A DNA stretch of 64,000 nucleotides. Source: Pithys albifrons albifrons. Its lineage: Eukaryota; Chordata; Aves; Passeriformes; Thamnophilidae. Under the pieces are notes generated by a model. It did no database searches, was not told the origin of the DNA, and saw only the letters and a list, made by a program, of their open reading frames with translations. The translations under genes and the position numbers were made by a program. Numbering within the stretch: the first letter of the stretch is position 1; every line of letters begins with the position of its first letter. The DNA lies in assembly GCF_047495875.1 (NCBI RefSeq), contig NC_092497.1, forward strand, positions 56,598,977-56,662,976, written 5' to 3'. Shown here piece after piece: positions 10,431-24,500 of the stretch.

Positions 10431-10439
10431 AGTTTATCT
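10431..10439. repeat. target-site duplication, right copy (RTE)
   Basis: AGTTTATCT, identical to 7097-7105, directly adjoining the 5' terminus of the RTE copy. It fixes the outer ends of the insertion and shows that the copy is not 5'-truncated. Confidence 0.9.
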
Positions 10440-13400
10440 ACAGGAACATAAAAATCTGTTTGCTACCTGTGTTTACTAAGCTTTCTGTTCCAGAAATAAA
10501 TTATTTTGCTGCAGTTTGTCAAAAAGATGTATCTACCCTGGTTTGTACTATTACTCTTGGTGAAGTTGTCGTGGTTCTAGAATAATTAAATTAAATGCAA
10601 ACACTTACCTTCTCTTCACCTCTTACTAAACATATATTTCAGTAAAGATGTTAATTGAAATTGGCGATTGCTTGAAGAGACTTTAGCCTCTGGAGTAAAA
10701 AAGCATTAGAAAGAATAAGAACAAATGGAAGAAGTAAATGAAAAGGTTCTGTTTCATTCCAACTGAGTGCATAATGCAGTGTTTTGGCTATTTTAACTGC
10801 ATTTTAAATAACATATTAATTAAATTAATATTACCAGAAGTTACCTAATTAGGATTGAATGGATTTTTAGGTTTTTTTTTTCTTGTGTAGACTAGAATGA
10901 TCTTCATGGGCAGACCTCATTTTCCAATAATTTTCTTTTCTTTTTTTTAAATTCCAATTTAGACCATGTTTACCCACATAGAATCTTAATGAAGTGACAT
11001 TGAATAAGTTAAGAGACAAGGCACCAAAATTTTACTCAGAGAGCATTTTAGCCGGGCATTTAAACCTTGACTGTTTATTAATATTTCTTTAGCTCCCATA
11101 AAGGATGAACATTCTGGGGAAATTACACAGCAGGGACACATATCTCCTTCCTTCCATTCAGCACAAAATATTGTACAGAATATGTATTCTGTATGTATAA
11201 TACATATTGTGTATGTATGTACATATAATGGTGTAATAGATCTCTAATAAAATATTATTCAGAAGAAAATTAATTAATTTCTAAATAAACTTTAAAGTTA
11301 TAGATAAAAATGGAAAGTGGGCAGCACCTTTGTCCACTATTCCGCATCCCAAAAGATTGTGCGCAGATCTTTCACATTTGTCCTGTTGCCCAGAAATTGG
11401 AACTATAAAATTTCATAGGCATAATTAAAAGTAAATTTTTTATTCACAATATTTGAAGTACATAAAACACAGCACCACAGCTGTTTTATTTACTATTTGA
11501 ATTATATATTCAAACTTCTATTTTCTGAGTTTAAATATTTTGATATTTTACATTATTAATGATTTTAGACAGGGGACATCTGTGGTTGAGCCCAAATTTC
11601 TCATTTAAGAAAAACTTCTGCGTATATTTGAGAATTCCACAGATAATTATTCAGACCAGTTCCTAAAGGTCATGTTATACTTTAGAACAGACAATAATTA
11701 CCAAAAGATCCTACATCCATGGTTCAGAGGACCCTTTCTTTGAAAGAACAAGAGATCTATTCAAGTATAGTAGGCTATGAAAAACATAGCATAAGAAACC
11801 AGAAAAATTGCTCTAACAATTTTTTCATTGTTTACAGCCAGACATTTAAATATAAAAGTTTATTTTGTCTTCTAATTGTATTTTTGGCTGATTTTCCTCC
11901 AGCTGTTAATATACCTTTCAAGCACAAAACTGGTGTATTTAAATAAATATTTACACTTTCTAGTAGTTCATATTTATGTAACTGAGTTAAAGTAAATTTA
12001 GAAAATCCCTTGATATAACATGCCAACCACCAAATGTTGTCAGATGAATGAGAATTAATTGTATAACTACAATGGACAGGACTGAAAAAAAATATTTCTG
12101 TAGATTTGGATGCTCTGTTGATGTCAGTGGCCTGTGGGTGGGAAAGAGCAGCCTACAGCCAGGTGCTAAACATTTCCAGATGTGAGAGCTAGAACTCATC
12201 CACATGTGAGAACTGGACTCAGACTAAGGTGTTCTGTGGGTGAGCGCTGCTTAAGGTGTTAGAATCCTGAAATGTCATTTTCCAAAATCAGCCTTTCTCT
12301 TATCATAGGCACCTCAACATTGAATGCGAGTTTGGCTGAGTTCACTGTCAGGGAGGGCATGACTTCTTAGGTATTAATATATGTTGAATGGGAATTATGC
12401 AGCCTTCCCAACTAACAGGGGCACTGGAGGAAAAACATGGCTTTAAATATTTGTGTTTGTCAAATCTTTTCATAGAGTAACTTACAATAGAGGATACATT
12501 AAAATCAAGAGGTACAATTGAATATACCAAGTCAGGGATATTAATATTTTTATAGTAAAAGAATGTACAGATGCAGATTTTCTGACTTATGCCTTGGCCA
12601 GGCAGGTCATCATTGGTAACATGTACATCACAAATGAAACAACAGGAATTGTACAACTTGTGATAGCCTTTCTAAGAAAAGTTACAGCTATTACTTCCTA
12701 GGGGTTCATGTACTATTTTAAACAACAGATGAACACAGTTTTTCAAAAGCACTCTGTCCTAACTTCTGTAGTTACTAGTTACAAACACCTGTTTTCAATT
12801 GCTCACAGGCCTTCTGTGTTCATTTTTGCTGAGAAAGAGGCCAAGATATTATTTAAGGTCTTTGTTTATAATGACTAATGAGAAACAAAATCTTTTGAGA
12901 GGGTAAAGAAAAAACATCATTAATGATATCATCAATATAATGATGCAATCTTGTCTATATTCTTTTCTAAAAATCTCTTGCTTCTGCTTTTCTTTCATAT
13001 AATTTTCTAAATTTGGAAGTGCTTCTTGCTTTTCAGCATGTCAATATTTTCTTTCTGACTTATTAACTACTTTTAAATCCAGTCTTTTCATATTAATTTC
13101 AGTACATAGCTGATGACTTATTCCCCTTTGCCTCACATTTTAAGTACAAAATTTTATCTACTCAAGTCAGATTGCAGGTGATGTAGTAGTGAACACAGCA
13201 CATATCATGGATGTTAGGCACAAAATAAAACTGACAATATGCAAGAAAGACATTATTAACAAAAAATGAGTAAAAATATGACAAGTGTATTCAGTGGAAA
13301 TCTGAAAAAGACCTATGAATATAACTGAAGCTAGTGATACTACAGAATGTCAGTGTTTCCTGTTGCTCATTTATCTGTTTGATGTTATAAGAATAAGATA

Positions 13401-16400
13401 ATCTGTACTGCAAACCCAACGAAAATAAGTTGTCAAGATTCTACAGACTTCCTTTCAGAAGTTTGTTTATATCTAGATAGTTTAATTTTTTTTTCCAAAA
13501 TTACTGTCTAAAGCTGTGGAAATTGCACATGCAATATTAAATCTGATGATAGATAAAGCTTTTAAATTCAAGGACTTCCATGTTGTCCTCATCAATAAAC
13601 AGTCCATGGTAATCACAGAGACAGAGAAGGAAGACAGGTCAGCACAGTCATTAAGTACAGTGCCTGACTTTTTCCTGTATCATGTTTCTTTAGAAGTTAA
13701 TTGGTACTATTAGTTGCAGCATGGGATGCAAGATTTCTTCTGTGATGAGAAAAGATAATGTGGTCTGGATAACTTCTGATTTGCTGGCACGTCATATGTT
13801 ACCTAATTAAGAGTTAACACTCCATAATCACATATTGTAGTTCCACTGAAATAATTGTGCAGCTTTGCTAAATTGCCTGTCCCTATATTATTTATTTTCA
13901 ACAATAAAAATATCTTTTACAAGAAATAACCTAACAAAAAGGGTGAAGTTAAAATGTGGTACATGTTAATCATACTTACCCCTCTGCCCTCTTTGCTACA
14001 AAAGTAATCAGACACACTTCATTACATTTTCAGTCTGCAAAAAGTCCTTAAGATATAGTGATGACATTACTATTTTCACAATGTCTGCTTTGTCCTATTT
14101 CTTAATCATTTATTTTTTCAAAGAGATTGGTACATCGTACTAGAATGGGAAGAGGAAAAAGTCAGCATCTTTACTTCTATAGTCGCTAAATCTATTGATA
14201 CTGGAACTAGAAAAAATGACATCTTAAATCTGTCAATCCAGTTACTGGCACAGTGAATTTTAGTCAAGTCTTTTTGTTTCATTGGTGTTACTGCTGTATT
14301 ATAAAGCTAGAAATACTGTTTATGTAATGGAGGTGAGTAGCAGAGTATGCAGCAGAGTGGTTAAGCTCCCTGCCACATACCAAAACACATGAGCCTATAC
14401 ACTGCCTGTGCCCTTTTACAGTCTCTGACTTCAACAAAACTGGGAAAGTGGATCAATAACAAAATTTGCTCCTACTATCCCATGACAGACTGACTGTCTC
14501 TATACTTAACTAACGCTATCGTGTAGCCTAAACTGAAGAGGAATAGACTTGCTCTTCATGCCAACTCTGCATCCAAAAATGCTGTTATGGCTGTGAAGAA
14601 AACTTACGGATGAAACCTAAGATGCCAGCACTGAATCTCAGGAATCCTAGACTCAGCAGGTGGGCATATGTGTTTTTTGTGGGAAGTGACTGGAGTGCTC
14701 TTCACAAGGTCCCTGAGCTATGCCCTGGAGCTGAAGAGATGCTAGTTGCTTAATATTGCAATATTCCTGGTGTTGGATGGAAAACGGGTCTCTGGCAACT
14801 GAGTGATATACTCTAGTTGACAGTGAATGCAAGTGAACCTGGGATTACAGGATCATGTTCCTATTTGTGAGTCCTGAAAATGAAAACTCACAAGACAGGG
14901 ATTTCTAAACAAGACAAAACTTCCACAATAGTGGTAAAGAAGATTCTGTCCCTTTAGTCCCACTTTTCCACTTACCTGATCCTGGTGAAATTCTGAAGAG
15001 GAGAAAGGCATGTGAGAAACATCAGTATCACCGTGTAATTCCCCAAAGGCACTGAGGGTAGACGACCAGGTTTCTAGTTTCCTGGGTCTTTCCACACGCC
15101 CTCCTTATAACTGGAATCTTGTGGGGTGGCTTCCAGTCAGTAGGGAGATCTCTAAATTCCTCAAATATCTACTTTGGTAGATAGTTAGAGGACTCCTACC
15201 ATAATATCTTCTAGCTCAGCATCTCATTGGTTGGAATATATTCCTAAGTGTAGCCAAAGTGTTTTAGAAAAAGAGAACTATTTACTAAGAACTGTTTAGA
15301 GTTCTCTCTCTTTGGGTTTGTGGTTTGTTTGTTTTTAATTATTATTTTATTTTTTTATTTTCATTTTCATGTTGCATGCCATTACTATAGGGCTTTTATG
15401 TTATACTTGGATCCAGAGAGAGCCAGAGCATAAAAACTAGAATGTGGTTTGAGCAAGCTATAGATACCTAAATGAAAAAAAAATTATCTTACCATATGGA
15501 TATACCTGTAAACATAAAAGCTCACTAGAAACCTTGGGATCCAAGGTGCTCCCAGATGGACACTGAGATGACTCAATCAGGGAACTCTAAGTGCCTGAAT
15601 TTCTGAAACTCAGACAGAGGGAGCAGCCAGTGCTCACTCTCAAGCAGATACTGAAGAAGCTACTGATCTGACAGGGACAGTCAGGTATATGGACTAATAG
15701 GAATATAGGTATTTTAATGTGGCTATTTAGAAAACACAAGGATTTTCCCATTTAAAGATCATCAAAAGTATTCACCTGAAGATTTTCATCCTAAAAAAGA
15801 CCCTATCAGAGAAAGTAGTTTTGCCCTTTTATCATATGAGAGAGAAAAACATGACTGGTAAGTGGTTTTAATTTCCTTCTTAAAACAAAGGGATTTCTGT
15901 TCATAGCTTCCAGCTTTAGGAAAATGCCTTAAAAATAAAGATTGTTTGGAGTATATCTCTGTCACTTTTCTTATGAAAGTCAGACAAATTTTAGGTGGGT
16001 ACAGACCATCTAAATGAGAAATGACCATGAATTCAGTAACTTCTACAGAATGATAATGCAATATGCAATTCTCTCTCACATTTCAGGAAGACAAAGATAT
16101 GTCTTTGACTTTACATAGATTTTTCAGAAGAAGAAAAACTCAGATAAATGAAGATGACTATTCTTACATAAACTTAAATGTCTAGTTTAATAAATGAATA
16201 CAATGCACAAATAAAACTGACATTTTAAAGAACTTTCTGAATGACCTTGTCTAACCTTCCCTTAATAATAATTGTTTGAAGCAAAAATAATAAAATTTGC
16301 TCTTTAAGTGTTCTAGAAGCAATTCAACTAATGATCAATAATATTTTCATTTCCTAATAAATTATTGCTATAGGGATTAAGGTCTGTAAAGGTTTTTTCA

Positions 16401-17649
16401 TTCTGTGCTGTGTGATAAAAGACTATCATTTTCCTTGTCTAGGGCAATACAACCAGATTTCTTACTTACAGAATAATTTATAATCATGAAATTCTGCCAC
16501 ATCAAGGTCCCTAAGGATCTCTAGATTTTAAATTAATTATGGTGTTGGGGGAAATATTTTTGTGTCTTTCTTGGGTGTTTTTTGCTTTGTGTTTTGGTTT
16601 GTTTTGGTTTGTATTTTTCCTTGGCAGAAAATGTCTTGTGAATCTGGTAATGCCTCCAACACAGTAAATACAGCATTTGCCATGGATTAAATCATCCTCT
16701 CTATAGAAGCAAAATTTCTCCAAACTACACACAGAGTCATCATTCGTACCCATCATTACTGGCAGTTTTGTCTGTGTGCCCCTTTTCTTGCCAACAAGAA
16801 AGAAAAGTAGGCAATAACCCACAGGAAATTAATGTTGTTTTGGATCTGCAGGACAAGGGGTTCTAAGACTCTGGAGAATGAACATTGCCTTCTTTTACTT
16901 TCATGTGCCTTTAAGTCAAAGTAATAACACTAGCTGCAGTAGTATTACTATATCACAAGAAGCTAAGTGATTTTTTTCAGGTTTTAGATACAAGCCAAAG
17001 TGAAGGGACTTTCAGTACAAAAAAGAAGTTATGCAGAAAACATTACTATAAATAAGAAAACAAGGTAAAGGAAAGTTCAGGATCTCATCAAAAGATTAGG
17101 AAGATGATTTAACTTTCTATCCACCTGCCAGATTACATATTCACAGCAAATGGCTGTGAGTGGGACACAGGTATGATTTTTGTAACTTTGGATTGAACAT
17201 GCCTGAACCTGAATTTTAAAAGATAGTACAATTATGATTTGAGCTAAAATTGGTGTCATTTTATTACCGACTGTATAGTTCTACTGTCTATATCCAAATC
17301 CAAATTCTACCTCTAGCATCCTTTTTCTAAAATGGTAATATAGCCAAAAGAAAAAAGGAGGAGGGGGGAGGAGGGGATGGAAATTTTGAATTATGTTTTA
17401 ATTCTGGTTAGGAGACTTAAGCTAGACCAGCCTAATTACTCTTTGTATTCCTGTTGCATTAGCTGGTTTTCAAGAAAAAAATATTAGTTTAATATCATAA
17501 GAGGCCTATAGCCAGAGTTGGATGAACTTGGTAGAGAGGGAAACAAGCAGATGTGAGGTGTGGTATGCTCTTATTTTCTTTAAAGTGGGTGACACTTAAA
17601 AGTGTATTCTGCACACATAACCCCCTAAGAGCAAAAGGAGTGCTGAATT
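10440..17649. other. unique AT-rich DNA, no gene seen
   Basis: The longest stretch in the first third without any recognisable element. Open frames reach about 100 codons but carry no recognisable domain. Simple-sequence patches include a TA/TG-rich segment at about 11175-11230, a T/G-rich run at 16555-16620 and a purine-rich tract at 17350-17385. Nothing here supports an exon or an RNA gene. Confidence 0.6.
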
Positions 17650-18568
17650 TCTGTGGTGGATGGTCCTTAATGGTGTTCCCCAGGTTTCAGTACTGAGACT
17701 CATCCTCTTTAATATGTTTATTGATGACTTGGATGAGAGGATTTAGTATACCTTCAGTAAGTTTTTGAATCATGCTAAGTTGGGTGGGAGTGTTGCTCTG
17801 AACAGGCTGGATTGATGGCCTGTCAGCAGTATGAGGTTCAACAAGGCCAAATGCTGGGTCCTGCATTTTGGTCAGAACAACTCTCTGCAATGCTACAGGC
17901 TTGGGAAAGCTGCCCAGTGGAAAAGGACCTGGGGTTACTGGTCGACACCTGCCTGAAGATGAGCCAGCGTGTGCCCAAGCGTCCAAGAAGGCCAAGGGCA
18001 TCCTGACTTCAGTCTCCAGCAGTGTGGGAGCAGGACCAGGGCAGTGACTGTTCCATGTACTGGGCATTGGTGAGGCCACACAAGTGCTGTGTCCAGTTCT
18101 GTGTCCTTCATGACCAGAAAGACACCGAGGTGTTAGAGAAGCGGAACACAGCTGTTGAGGGGTCTAGAGAGTAAGTCATATCAGAAACAGCTGAGAGAAC
18201 TGGGATTGACCAGCCTGGAGAAAAGGAGGCTCAAAGGGACCCTTATTACTGTCCACAACTACCTGAAAGATGAGGGGTGATCTCTTCTCCCAGGCAACTA
18301 GTGACAGAATGAGAAGAAATCACCTTTAGCTGTGCCAGGGGGCATTAAGTTGGACTTCAGGAAAAAATTCTTCATGGAAATGGTTGTCAAGCATTGGAAA
18401 GGTCTTTCCAGGGAAGTGGTGGAATTGCCATCCTTGGAATTGTTCAAGAAACATCAGGACATGGCACTTAGGACTACAGTCTAGCTGACAAGGTGGTGGC
18501 TGGTCTAAGGTTAGATGCCATAATTTTACAGGCTTTTTCTAACATAAATTATTCGATGATTCCGTGTC
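17650..18568 (+). mobile_element. old CR1 LINE copy, RT C-terminal half and 3' end
   Basis: The plus strand encodes, in shifting frames, decayed CR1 RT blocks: GVPQVSVL and the FINDLDE-type block near 17670-17740, the KAKCWVLHFG block near 17845, LREL(G)LTSLEKRRLKG near 18195-18235 and KLDFRKKFF near 18350-18375. It ends in a degraded tail (ATTATTCGATGATTCCGTG, 18548-18566). Many stops and indels make it one of the oldest copies here. The left boundary is approximate. It is 5'-truncated and keeps no motif C. Confidence 0.8.
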
Positions 18569-21500
18569 CAGATTATGTCTTTGGTCTGTTTCCCTTAATA
18601 CCACTTTTTTTTCTCCCTGAAGTTCTTTATTTTGTGCTGCAGAAAAGAACCAGAATCATCTGATTTGGGATACCACAGTTTCTGACACTTTGGAAACAAA
18701 TTCAGGCAAGTAAGACATTAAAAGATGAGTAACTGTTCCCACACCATTTTTTCCAGCTTTCCTGAATCTTCTGGCCTTTGAAATTTACTTATGCAAAATG
18801 TTCAGAAAAGAACCTTAAAAAACCTTTTTGTGTGAATGCGCAGCTACTAACACTCTCCAGAATTAACAATCTGATAAGATGGGGAGCAAGACCAAGGAGA
18901 GGAACTCTGTTGAATTGTGCTGAAGAAGAAACATGAAAAAATCCCTAAACTGGCAGGCCTGAGTGTTTTTCATGTGTTGTTTTGTAAATTTGAGCTCTTT
19001 CTAAAAATGAATCTATGTCCAAAAATTATGTATAACTGTATAGTTCTAACAGAGTGGAGAAGTCCAGATGAACTAACTCCACGTAAATGTGCCTGGGGTA
19101 AGGCACCTAATTTAAGGCAATACTTTGCAGATTAGAAGCCAAAACAAACAAACAAAAAAATCTCGAGATGTATGTAAGAGAGAAGAAAGACTTGAAACCT
19201 TCCTATGAGCTGAGGGACATGTTCTCAGCATGACCTATAGTGTTTCAAGAGGCAAAACAAGGACAAAGAGCAGAGCTGAAAGCATTAGCTGGAGGGGCTA
19301 GTGGACTAAGACTAAAAGCTAAGAAGGTCTCACATCATTCAGGTCTTCTGAGTCTAATCAGAAGCCACCAAGTCTTAAAAGTATCAGATGAAAGTAGAGA
19401 TTATTCATTATTGGGAAAGCAGTCTATTGCTCTCACAGCTGCATGTCTAGATGAAAAGACCTCAGATTGTTTTAGATATGCATCAGGAAAGAGTGATTGT
19501 AAACTCATTTATCTTGTTAAATTTTCTCTTCTCCTTTAAATATAAATATTATTTGTTGACCATTTAATTAATGTGAATGACCCAGGGAAATTAAAAATTC
19601 TGAGCAGTTAAAAATTATGTTCTACAGTCAAAAAAATTAAATTTATTTTAATGAAAAGTGAGATAGAGAGCTTTGATTTAGTGTTACTTCCTCCCTCTCC
19701 CTCCCCCCTCCCCGTCCTTTAAATACAATATGAATTTGTTGCTCTTTATCAGCTCCCAGCAAAGAAATTCCACAAGTCTAAAAAATAATAAAAAAAAATA
19801 AGCTTTGGTCACCAATCAGATCAGAGCTGAACATTTGACATTTGAATACAACACAAATATGTCTTTTTTTCCATAATGCAAGGAGTTGTGCTAACTCTTA
19901 ATAAATACAATGGAAAATAACAATTTGGTGACAATGTTAGCATGGCAAGAGATAAAACACATGCTTCATCTTTGACTCCTAAACTCTGCTGTTCCTATTT
20001 CTCACCCTGAACACAGTATAGCATACAGAATTATTACAAGAATTCCAAATAAATGTAGCATTGTTTTTAAATTGTGACATAGCTGCTGTGTACTACAAGT
20101 TTTAGGTCTTGTCTATCTGTTTTACTATAACTGAAACCCAGAAAATCACTGTTCCTGTACAGTCTTTGTTTAAAATACTCTAAATAATGCATAATTTTGA
20201 GATGCTACTGTTCCTGTGGGAAGTTGTAAAGTCATCCTAACTCCCTGCACCCAGACCTATAAAATAGTTGTCAGACAACTCAAAATGTTTGTGACTGCAA
20301 TTTTCCATCAGTCTCAAAGACTGGGTTGTTGGCCGGCATTTGTGACACTATCAGATGGCTGAAAACAATCATAGATGAATCTGAGTCCATCCACACTTAA
20401 GTATTTAGTCAAACCCAGTTATGGATCTCTGGCTTTTAGCTGCTAACGAGCTCTCTTCCTTGCAGAGCAGGTCAGCAAAATTTAGATTTATCCCTAAGCC
20501 TGGCTGATGCAGATTGTGACAGCACAAGGAAAGCATGAACTGGAACTTGATTTGAGGGAGCACTGCTTGGAGGGAAAAGGGAAGGAGGCTGAGGAGGCTA
20601 TAGAAAGATACAATATGTATACTTTGTTTGCATGAAATACCAAAGAACTGCTGAGAAGTAGTTGGAACTGAACTATTATTTCAGTAAGAGGTTTTGTAAG
20701 AGTTATTTATTTATTCTGCTATTTGAATGGGGAAAACATGAGGGCTTTTTGTAGACCATGTCATTGGGGCATCGGTAACATTTCTTTTATGGATTTATTA
20801 GGAATTTATGATGGATTTCTGTGAAATGATAGTTTGGGTGTTTGTCTGTTGACTGTTAACTAATAAGTAAAGCAGTGTTTAAATCCAGAAATCCTGGCAT
20901 TACGTGTTTCCACTACTGGTATGTTGTGTTTGTTCTTCAAGCAGCAAAACCCACATGGAAATTGTCCCTAAATGTTCCTATAAAAGAGAGAAAAAACACC
21001 CATATCTTAAAAATTATCACAAGTGTTATTAAATAGGTAATAATAATCACAGTATAAACACTTTCTAAATGTCTGCTGTTTAGGGTCATGTTGAGGGGTT
21101 GAGATAGTGAAAGACTATAAAGTAAAAGATTTAATGGGAACTGAACAATTTAAAACAAAGACAGTGAGGAAAAGGCATCCTTTGCAGTCATTCACTGGTG
21201 GAAAGGAGTTATTGTGGTTTAATATCAGCAACATAACTGTTTTCTCTATCCTTCTGGAGCAGTTGTTTAGTAACTTATTGGCTTTATCCCATTTAAAAAA
21301 ATCCTTGGAGCATCTTAATTGAAGCTAGAAATTACATCAGCAATCAAAAACTAGGGAGTAATACAAATATTTAAGGGAAGATATTTATCTTAGTTCTTGT
21401 ACATCATTCTGAATTGCACATAGGAAACAAAATCAGATCGAGCTAGGAAAATTTCCTGGATATTGTTCTGCTGAGAAAGCTTGATATGTGTATGTATTGA

Positions 21501-24500
21501 GACACAGATATGAAATGTAGTGCAGTATGTATAGTAAACTTTCAATCAAATTTCATCTCTTTATTTATAGTTTTAAAAGTAAATATGCTTTGGAAAACAG
21601 GAGGAAATGAGAAACAATGTTGTTAACATGCTCCTGTGAAGAAGGAAAGTGAAGACCATCTCTATTTATCTAAATGGTTAAAAAGCAGCTGATATTAAGA
21701 GGAACATATTTGCCATAATAATACTATAATGTGACAAATATTCGTATTATCTCTTTAATATTTGAATTCTGGTAGTCCTTCTCATAACACCACATACACC
21801 GCATTCTTTGATTTCTCTGGACTTACAAAGTTCTTTACAACATGATTTTATTTTTTTTTATTCCCATCTTTCCCAGGGCAGACAACACAATATTTGCAAA
21901 AAGCTAAGTTTCTAGTATTGAATGAGAAACTGAAACACTGAGTGCTGAGGGGTTTCAACTCTTTGATATATGTGGCTTAGTGATCCAAATTCTGCAGAAA
22001 GCAAGCTTTAGATTGAGTCTGCTGCCTTAAGCTGTGTTTTACACATAATCTGATGTTTTACAGAGGAAATAATCCTGTCACCTAGGGACCAACATACTAC
22101 TGCCTAGTTCTGTCCCTGACAAGAGTATTTTGGGGCTTCTCTCCACTGTCCATGAGAGGATTACTGAAAAGTTGCACTGCTGCCCTCCCTGGCATTTGTG
22201 AGCAATGAGCAGGTCAGCCTTCCTTGGCACTCTGAACTAATTGCACAAGTAGGTTGGCTATAGTAAGGGAGAAAAGTTTAAAAAACCCCAAAACCTTACC
22301 TCAGCTCAAAGTGCTCTAACTAGTCCCAGGAAGGAGAGGTACCTGTCCTGGGGCTATCTGGGGAGCAGGACAGCACTGCTCTGGCCAAGAGGGTCCCCAC
22401 TTCAGCCCTTGCCAGTGTCCAGTTGGTAGCACAGACAGAAAGGGTCCCACAACAGGAGCAGGTCCTGCTCAAAAGACCGATCATGTAACTGCTGTCTGGG
22501 GAATTCAGTCAAAACATATATTGCCAGTCTAACTTCATGGCTATGTTACTTCTTTGCAGCTCAGAAATTCTTCTTCCATTTACCCTTGACTCGTACAGCA
22601 AATTTCTAAGAGCATAATAATATAAAAATTAAAGAAGTGCTATGAAGAGAAAGAACCAAATAATAGTCCCTTGTCTTCTTTGCTTTGGAGGAGAGTTTTG
22701 AAGTGTAAAAGGGTGTGTGACTTTTTTTTTTTTTATGTGTGTATTTTATTTCCACCCCTTTACATGAACTGGAAGAAATGAAAAAAGAATTTCTTGCAAT
22801 TAAGATGGAATTGTGCAAAAATTTTTATTTAGGTTGCTATGGAGTTAGCTGTTTCAAATAGGGAAGTAGGGATTATATAAATATCTGTATATATATAAAT
22901 CTACCTTTAAAAATTCACTGCATTTTTGGGACTTTTAGCACAGGATAAATCTGAAGCATATTAAAATATTTTACTTCCATGATTTAAAAGGCTACAAAAT
23001 ATAAAGGATATATTTTGTTTTCTAGCTTCTAGCATAAGAGTTACCACAGAGTTTTATAACAACTTTAAAAAATGAGAGAGTGGGAAAATAAGTAGCATTT
23101 GTGCAATTTACTCCCTCTACTTGGAAATGTGTCAAGGAGTTCCCTTAAGTATGCTGTACAAGGTCCAGAATTTTGACAGGCACATTAATATCATGAATTG
23201 TAATAGTGTTTTAGCTTACATAATGAAAAACACTGTGTGGATTACATGAGCCTAGTGAGTGGACATTGGTTACTGTTTTAGCAAAAAATTAATCTTATTT
23301 TATTGTCATAAACTAAATGCTATGAGAAGCCTTAGTTTTAGAAAAAAATCTGGCTTTGGAATGAAAGCCGTAGGAAATTTCCATTCCCAGCTGGTTCCTG
23401 CTCCTGTGCTTAGGTTTACCATTTCTGTCAGAATGAGTATCATCATGACACTGGTCTGGTTGATCGCAAATTATTTAGTTTTGTTTATTTTTTCTGTCCT
23501 ATTTCTAGCATTGATCTGTTCAGTAATCCTGTTCATATCAAGGTCCCAATAACAGTGAACTTTGCAGCTGTAAACTTATTGTCTCATAGAAATTACTTGG
23601 GCTATGGATGATTATAACCATTAAAAAAAATCCCCAAACCAAATCAAACCAGAAAAAACCCAGCTCTAAAATACCACAAAGCTTTGCATGCTTTTAAAAA
23701 TGTAATGGTTTGCATATTTTTGCAACCCAACAATTTTTTTAATCAACAGGACTGTGTTTCTGCATAATAAAAGCTTCCCTTTCACCTCACCCTGCATATG
23801 ATGATTTCTTAGATTGAAGAGGTCTTGAACAAAGCATTGACTAAAACCAGTTCAGCATTTAATGAACTAAATTACACCCATAGTTTTGTGTTGTGAATTA
23901 CAGGACTTTCATTAAATATATATATATAGAGAGAGTATATAATTTAGCCTCCTTGAAGAAAAATCCCTTGTAAAATCAAGCATTTGAACACTGAGGACCT
24001 AAGCAACTTCTTGGATGGGTCATATTTTGAGTTCGTTGAAAAGAAAATTAAGAAGCTTCCAAACCAAACAACTGCTTCACAACACAGTAGATCTGTGATG
24101 TGTCTCAAGTGCGACACATTCTTGGGGGAAATTCAGATAAAGTATTATTTAGTATTAACTGTGAGAAAATAAGAACTTTACTTAAGAAGGCTGAAGCAGT
24201 GCAACTAACAAGTAAATGGAATAGTAAGCTTTTCTGAGCAGTTTGACAGTATGGATGAGTTTCAGAAGTGAACAAAACCAACCAAACAACTTTCATAAAC
24301 ATACTTCCCCCATCTTGTTCAGGTTTTCCTTTGCAATGACCTAGCCCCTTAATGAAATTAATCTTCATCACATATGTCATGTGCTAGCTGTTTCAGTCAG
24401 TTCCTGAATAATAATATTTATATTCTAGCAGAAATGAAAAGAATGAAGAATACACATTACAGAGAAAAAAAGTATTTTGTAAAAGTATCTCTACAATTCA

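Noticed and set aside
12178..12225. Imperfect direct repeat around ATGTGAGAGCTAGAACT and ATGTGAGAACTGGACT
   Set aside because: A single weak pair of about 24-base units; could be chance and has no associated element.
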